Assembly (NCBI RefSeq): GCF_014648655.1
Contig: NZ_BMRN01000001.1
Location: 62,001-126,000, forward strand
Direction of reading: 5' to 3'
Length of the DNA: 64,000 nt
Origin: Streptomyces atratus
Lineage (GTDB): Bacteria; Actinomycetota; Actinomycetes; Streptomycetales; Streptomycetaceae
Made by a program: the position numbers and the translations under genes
The notes under the pieces: model-generated
The model's database searches: none
What the model saw: the letters and a program-made list of their open reading frames with translations, nothing else
Told to the model about the DNA's origin: nothing
Part shown: one piece after another, positions 61,000 through 64,000 of the stretch
Position numbering within the stretch: position 1 is the first letter of the stretch
How the letters are laid out: each line of letters starts with the position of its first letter

Positions 61000-61671
61000 A
61001 TGCGTCTCGTCATCGCCCGCTGCTCCGTGGACTACGCCGGCCGGCTCACGGCCCACCTGCCCTCCGCTCCCCGTCTGATCCTGGTGAAGGCGGACGGGAG
61101 CGTGTCGATCCACGCCGACGACAGGGCGTACAAACCCCTCAACTGGATGTCACCGCCCTGCACCCTCAAGGAGGGCGCCGACGACACCGCGGGCGTCTGG
61201 ACCGTGGTCAACAAAGCGGGCGAGAAACTGATCATCACGATGGAGGAAATCCTCCATGACTCGTCCCATGAGCTGGGTGTCGACCCGGGCCTCATCAAGG
61301 ACGGCGTCGAAGCACATCTGCAGGAACTCCTCGCTGACCGGATCGAGACACTCGGCGAGGGCTACACCTTGATCCGCCGTGAGTACTTCACCGCCATCGG
61401 ACCGGTCGACATCCTGTGCCGGGACGCCGACGGCCAGACCGTGGCCGTGGAGCTGAAGCGGCGCGGCGACATCGACGGCGTGGAGCAGCTGACCCGCTAT
61501 CTGGAGCTGCTCAACCGCGATCCCCACCTCGCCCCCGTGAAGGGCATCTTCGCGGCGCAGGAGATCAAGCCGCAGGCGCGCGTGCTGGCGACGGACCGCG
61601 GGATCGGCTGTGTGGTGCTCGACTACGACGCGCTGCGCGGCATCGAGGACGACAAGCTGCGTCTGTTCTGA
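61000..61671 (+). CDS. nucS: mismatch-specific endonuclease NucS (EndoMS)
   Basis: 223 residues. Cleaves both strands at mismatched bases and replaces MutS/MutL in actinobacteria. N-terminal DNA-binding beta domain ([37 protein letters not shown]), C-terminal PD-(D/E)xK nuclease with Asp137 (GPVDILC), Glu151 and Lys153 (AVELKRRG), and QLTRYLELL. The terminal DDKLRLF is the sliding-clamp binding motif. ATG 61000. Confidence 0.95.
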   Translation: MRLVIARCSVDYAGRLTAHLPSAPRLILVKADGSVSIHADDRAYKPLNWMSPPCTLKEGADDTAGVWTVVNKAGEKLIITMEEILHDSSHELGVDPGLIKDGVEAHLQELLADRIETLGEGYTLIRREYFTAIGPVDILCRDADGQTVAVELKRRGDIDGVEQLTRYLELLNRDPHLAPVKGIFAAQEIKPQARVLATDRGIGCVVLDYDALRGIEDDKLRLF

Positions 61672-61675
61672 CATT

Positions 61676-61716
61676 CCGCGGACGCCGGACGTGCATGGTC
61701 CGTCCGGCGTCCGCGG
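61676..61716. terminator. bidirectional terminator between nucS and the ATPase gene
   Basis: Perfect 16-bp stem CCGCGGACGCCGGACG with a 9-nt loop, 4 nt past nucS and 8 nt from the stop of the convergent gene. Confidence 0.9.
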
Positions 61717-61724
61717 AGTTCTGC

Positions 61725-64000
61725 TCAGGCCGCGGTCGGACTGCTGTCCGCACTGGCCGGTGCAGAGAACGAAGAAGAAGGCCCGCTCGCCGAGTCGGAG
61801 GTGTTCGGCGACATCGGCGGGGTCTCGGTTGCCGGGTCCGTCGGGTCCGGGGAGTCGGTCTCCGTCGGAGTCGGGCTCGGGCTGCCCGGCTTCGTCGGCG
61901 GGGACGACTTCGTCGGGCTGGACGACTTGGTCGGCTTGCCCGACGACGGCTTGTCGCTGGACGGGGTGTCCGCCGACGGGGTGTTGCCCGGCCCCGTCGG
62001 GTCCGTGGACGGCGTACCGCTCACGCCGGGCGTGGCCTGGCTGCCCGACGGGCCCGGCGTCACCGCGCTGCCGCCGGATGCCGTGTCTCCGGGGGCCGAG
62101 CCGTCCGTCGGCCCGTCGGCCGGGATTCCGTCCCCGCTGTCGTCCTGGCCCGCCGACTCCTCGGTCGTGACACCCGGATTGCCCTGGGCATCGCCGTCAC
62201 CGAACGGCGTCCCCAGCACCACCACCGCGCCCAGCACACCGGCCAGGAGGACGCCCACGCCCGCCGCGAGCGGATTGCGCCGGGCCCCGCCCAGCGCTCC
62301 GAAACGGCCGCCCCGCGCGCCCGAGGCGGTTGCGGGGGCGCTCTGCCGGGATATCACCGCGGTGACGTCCTCGTACGGCCGTGACAGCGTCTGCGTCACG
62401 GCTGCCGTCGGACCGACAGGCGGCGGCACCGGCTCCTCGTACCGCGGGGCCGGCACGTCGTCGCCCACCGGGACAGGTCCGCCGGGCCGCGGGCCGCCGG
62501 AGCGGTCCTCGACCAGGGCGAGCGCGCGTCGTCCGGCCACCGCGCCCGACTTGTCGGCGAGCGCCCCGCGCATGCTGATCGAGGTCTCCAGCTCCGCCCT
62601 GGCCCGGTCCGGATTGCCGGTGCAGAGTGCGAGGACGCCCAACTCATGGTGGAAGTACGCCTCTTCGGCGACCTCTCCGGCAATCCTGGCCGCCTCCTGG
62701 CCGATCCGCAGGGCCCTCTCCCAGGCGCCCCAGTGCAGTCCCGCCGCGAAGGCCGGGGAGGCGCTGCGGGCCAGCAGCACGGCCACGCTGGTCTGCCCCG
62801 CCCCGTCGCCGGGGACGAGCTGTGCCATCGCCGCGACGACCGCGTCGGCCTCGGCGGTCGCCCGGGCGGGGCCGACCGAGGGGTGCCCGGCCCACCAGGC
62901 GTAGTGCTGGGCCGCCGTCAGGGCCCGGTCGGTGCTGTCCTCGCCGTATCCGGCGGCCTCCAGCTGGGCGAGGACTCCGGCGGCCAGCCGGTAGCGGGGA
63001 CCGGCCGGGGAGAGCAGTCCGCAGCCGGCCAGTTCACCGAGCGCGGCGTCGGCGTGGGTGTCCCCCACGAGCGCCGGCAGATGCGCCTGGTGCGGCACCT
63101 CGCCGCCGAGCGCGACCGCGAAGCGCAGGGTGTCGCGGGCGGGCCCGCTCAGCCGTGACGCGAGCAGTGCGGCGGGCGCCGCGCCCTCGCCGAGGCTGGG
63201 CAGCGGTATGTGGACGCCGTCGACGTCCTCGTCGTGCCCGAAGGGTACGTCGAGGGACCGGCTGTAGAGGCCGCTGTACGCGTCGGGGTCGGTGCGCAGC
63301 ATGTCGCGCTGGCGCAGCAGGGCGCCCGCCTGGACGAAGCGCAGCGGCAGCCCCTCGGATTCGAACCAGAGGTCTCCCGCCCAGTTCGCCTCCTCCTCGG
63401 TGAGCGGACGCTCGACGACCTGCTCCAGCAGGTCGATCGAGGAGCTGCGGCCGAGGCCCCCGAGGAAGACCTCTTCGAGGTGCGAGTCCGGGGTGGGTGC
63501 GGCCACATCCGGAGTCGTCGCGAACAGGAAGGCGCACTCCGGAGTGGCGTCGAGCAGCTCCTCCAGGGCGGCCCCGCCGAATTCCAGGTCGTCGAGTACG
63601 ACGACGGCGCCGATGCTCCGGACCTTTTCGAGGAGACCGGCGCGGTCGGGCCGGTGCAGCCGCGCGTCATGGACGGCCTCGAAGAGCCCGTGGAGCAGGT
63701 CGGTGACGGTCCGCTTGTAGCCGCAGAGCCGTACGACTCCGTCCGGTGCGAGGTCCGCGCAGTCGGCGGCGACGGCGTTCAGCAGTGCCGTACGGCCGGA
63801 TCCGGCCGGTCCGGTGAGCCGCACCGAGCGGCCGCGGGCCAGCAGGCGCGCCAGCCGCTCGCGCTCTTCCGCACGCTCCAGGAGGGGCAGTTGGGGAGCG
63901 GGCGGCCCCGGCGGCACGGGCGGTGCGGTGGCGCGTTCGCGGTCGGCGCGCTCGGCCGCGGTGCGCCGGACCGGCGGGTCCGGCTGCTCCCCCGGCGGGC
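61725..64000 (-). CDS. large ATPase with membrane anchor and Ser/Thr/Pro-rich tail (5' end beyond window)
   Basis: At least 757 residues. The frame stays open to the right edge, so the start lies outside. An ATPase domain opens with LLERAEERERLARLLARGRSVRLTGPAGSGRTALLNAVA, a P-loop in which the usual Lys is Arg (GSGRT), followed by Walker B-like VVVLDDLEFGG. Further TPR-like helical repeats (~330-450 of the visible part) follow, then a Pro-rich linker, one TM helix (GVGVLLAGVLGAVVVLG) and a ~130-residue exported Ser/Thr/Pro/Gly tail ending SSPTKSSPPTKPGSPSPTPTETD. The plan is that of Streptomyces LuxR-like/ATPase regulators with a cell-surface tail; the function is unknown. Confidence 0.75.
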   Translation of the reverse strand, partial: PPGEQPDPPVRRTAAERADRERATAPPVPPGPPAPQLPLLERAEERERLARLLARGRSVRLTGPAGSGRTALLNAVAADCADLAPDGVVRLCGYKRTVTDLLHGLFEAVHDARLHRPDRAGLLEKVRSIGAVVVLDDLEFGGAALEELLDATPECAFLFATTPDVAAPTPDSHLEEVFLGGLGRSSSIDLLEQVVERPLTEEEANWAGDLWFESEGLPLRFVQAGALLRQRDMLRTDPDAYSGLYSRSLDVPFGHDEDVDGVHIPLPSLGEGAAPAALLASRLSGPARDTLRFAVALGGEVPHQAHLPALVGDTHADAALGELAGCGLLSPAGPRYRLAAGVLAQLEAAGYGEDSTDRALTAAQHYAWWAGHPSVGPARATAEADAVVAAMAQLVPGDGAGQTSVAVLLARSASPAFAAGLHWGAWERALRIGQEAARIAGEVAEEAYFHHELGVLALCTGNPDRARAELETSISMRGALADKSGAVAGRRALALVEDRSGGPRPGGPVPVGDDVPAPRYEEPVPPPVGPTAAVTQTLSRPYEDVTAVISRQSAPATASGARGGRFGALGGARRNPLAAGVGVLLAGVLGAVVVLGTPFGDGDAQGNPGVTTEESAGQDDSGDGIPADGPTDGSAPGDTASGGSAVTPGPSGSQATPGVSGTPSTDPTGPGNTPSADTPSSDKPSSGKPTKSSSPTKSSPPTKPGSPSPTPTETDSPDPTDPATETPPMSPNTSDSASGPSSSFSAPASADSSPTAA

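Overview
The window is high-GC DNA with strong GC bias at third codon positions, many GTG starts and frequent 4-nt gene overlaps, as in Streptomyces. From about 10.9 kb to the right edge, gene content and order match the Streptomyces core chromosome (recalled S. coelicolor order nucS ... filP-scy-mce-thiolase-meaB ... absC ... icmA ... pyk-ackA-pta-pfkA). The synteny is recalled from memory, not computed.

Layout. (1) 1-10.9 kb, accessory island: a gene tail at the left edge, a GNAT acetyltransferase, then a minus-strand cassette of four genes joined by ATGA/GTGA overlaps. The cassette encodes a SAM methyltransferase, a HEPN-like + NACHT/STAND NTPase + SUMF1-fold protein, a small cold-shock-like protein and a protein with two C-terminal membrane helices. 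It looks like a biological-conflict (phage-defence type) system and is the most interesting locus here. Upstream lie a Streptomyces HTH regulator unit with small DUF7848-type partners, a MarR-like/zinc-ribbon protein, and an ankyrin/NTF2-like gene bracketed by a 157-nt direct repeat. (2) 10.9-18.8 kb: merR-thioredoxin, dctA with a divergent CitA/CitB-type two-component system, two HTH proteins (one fused through a membrane helix to a ricin-type lectin domain), and pfkA. (3) 19-24 kb: pta-ackA and pyk (acetyl-phosphate overflow and lower glycolysis), then a frameshifted small gene. (4) 24.4-29.6 kb: a three-gene surface/membrane cluster (DUF6230, DUF6114 and a Ser/Thr/Pro-rich secreted protein), a YbbN-type thioredoxin/TPR protein and a TetR regulator. 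(5) 29.6-38.5 kb: isobutyryl-CoA mutase large subunit, two DUF3817 membrane proteins, MarR/MFS/ArsR genes, three consecutive AIM24-family genes and the MarR regulator AbsC. (6) 38.5-46.3 kb: an OmpR-type two-component system divergent from a PepSY protein, and two tandem receptor Ser/Thr kinases with PQQ-like propellers. (7) 46.5-58.7 kb: meaB, thiolase and methylmalonyl-CoA epimerase, then the polar-growth cytoskeletal genes scy and filP and two tandem ABC-2 exporter pairs. (8) 58.7-64 kb: a small zinc-binding-like protein, an LLM flavin oxidoreductase, an SCO5389-family protein, the mismatch endonuclease nucS, and a large ATPase that runs off the right edge.

Functional threads: acyl-CoA and propionyl-CoA carbon flow (icmA, meaB, mce, thiolase, pta, ackA, pyk, pfkA, dctA); envelope sensing and signalling (kinases, two-component systems, PepSY, membrane HTH-lectin); hyphal tip growth (scy, filP); genome maintenance (nucS). 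I saw no tRNA, rRNA, CRISPR array or complete insertion sequence.
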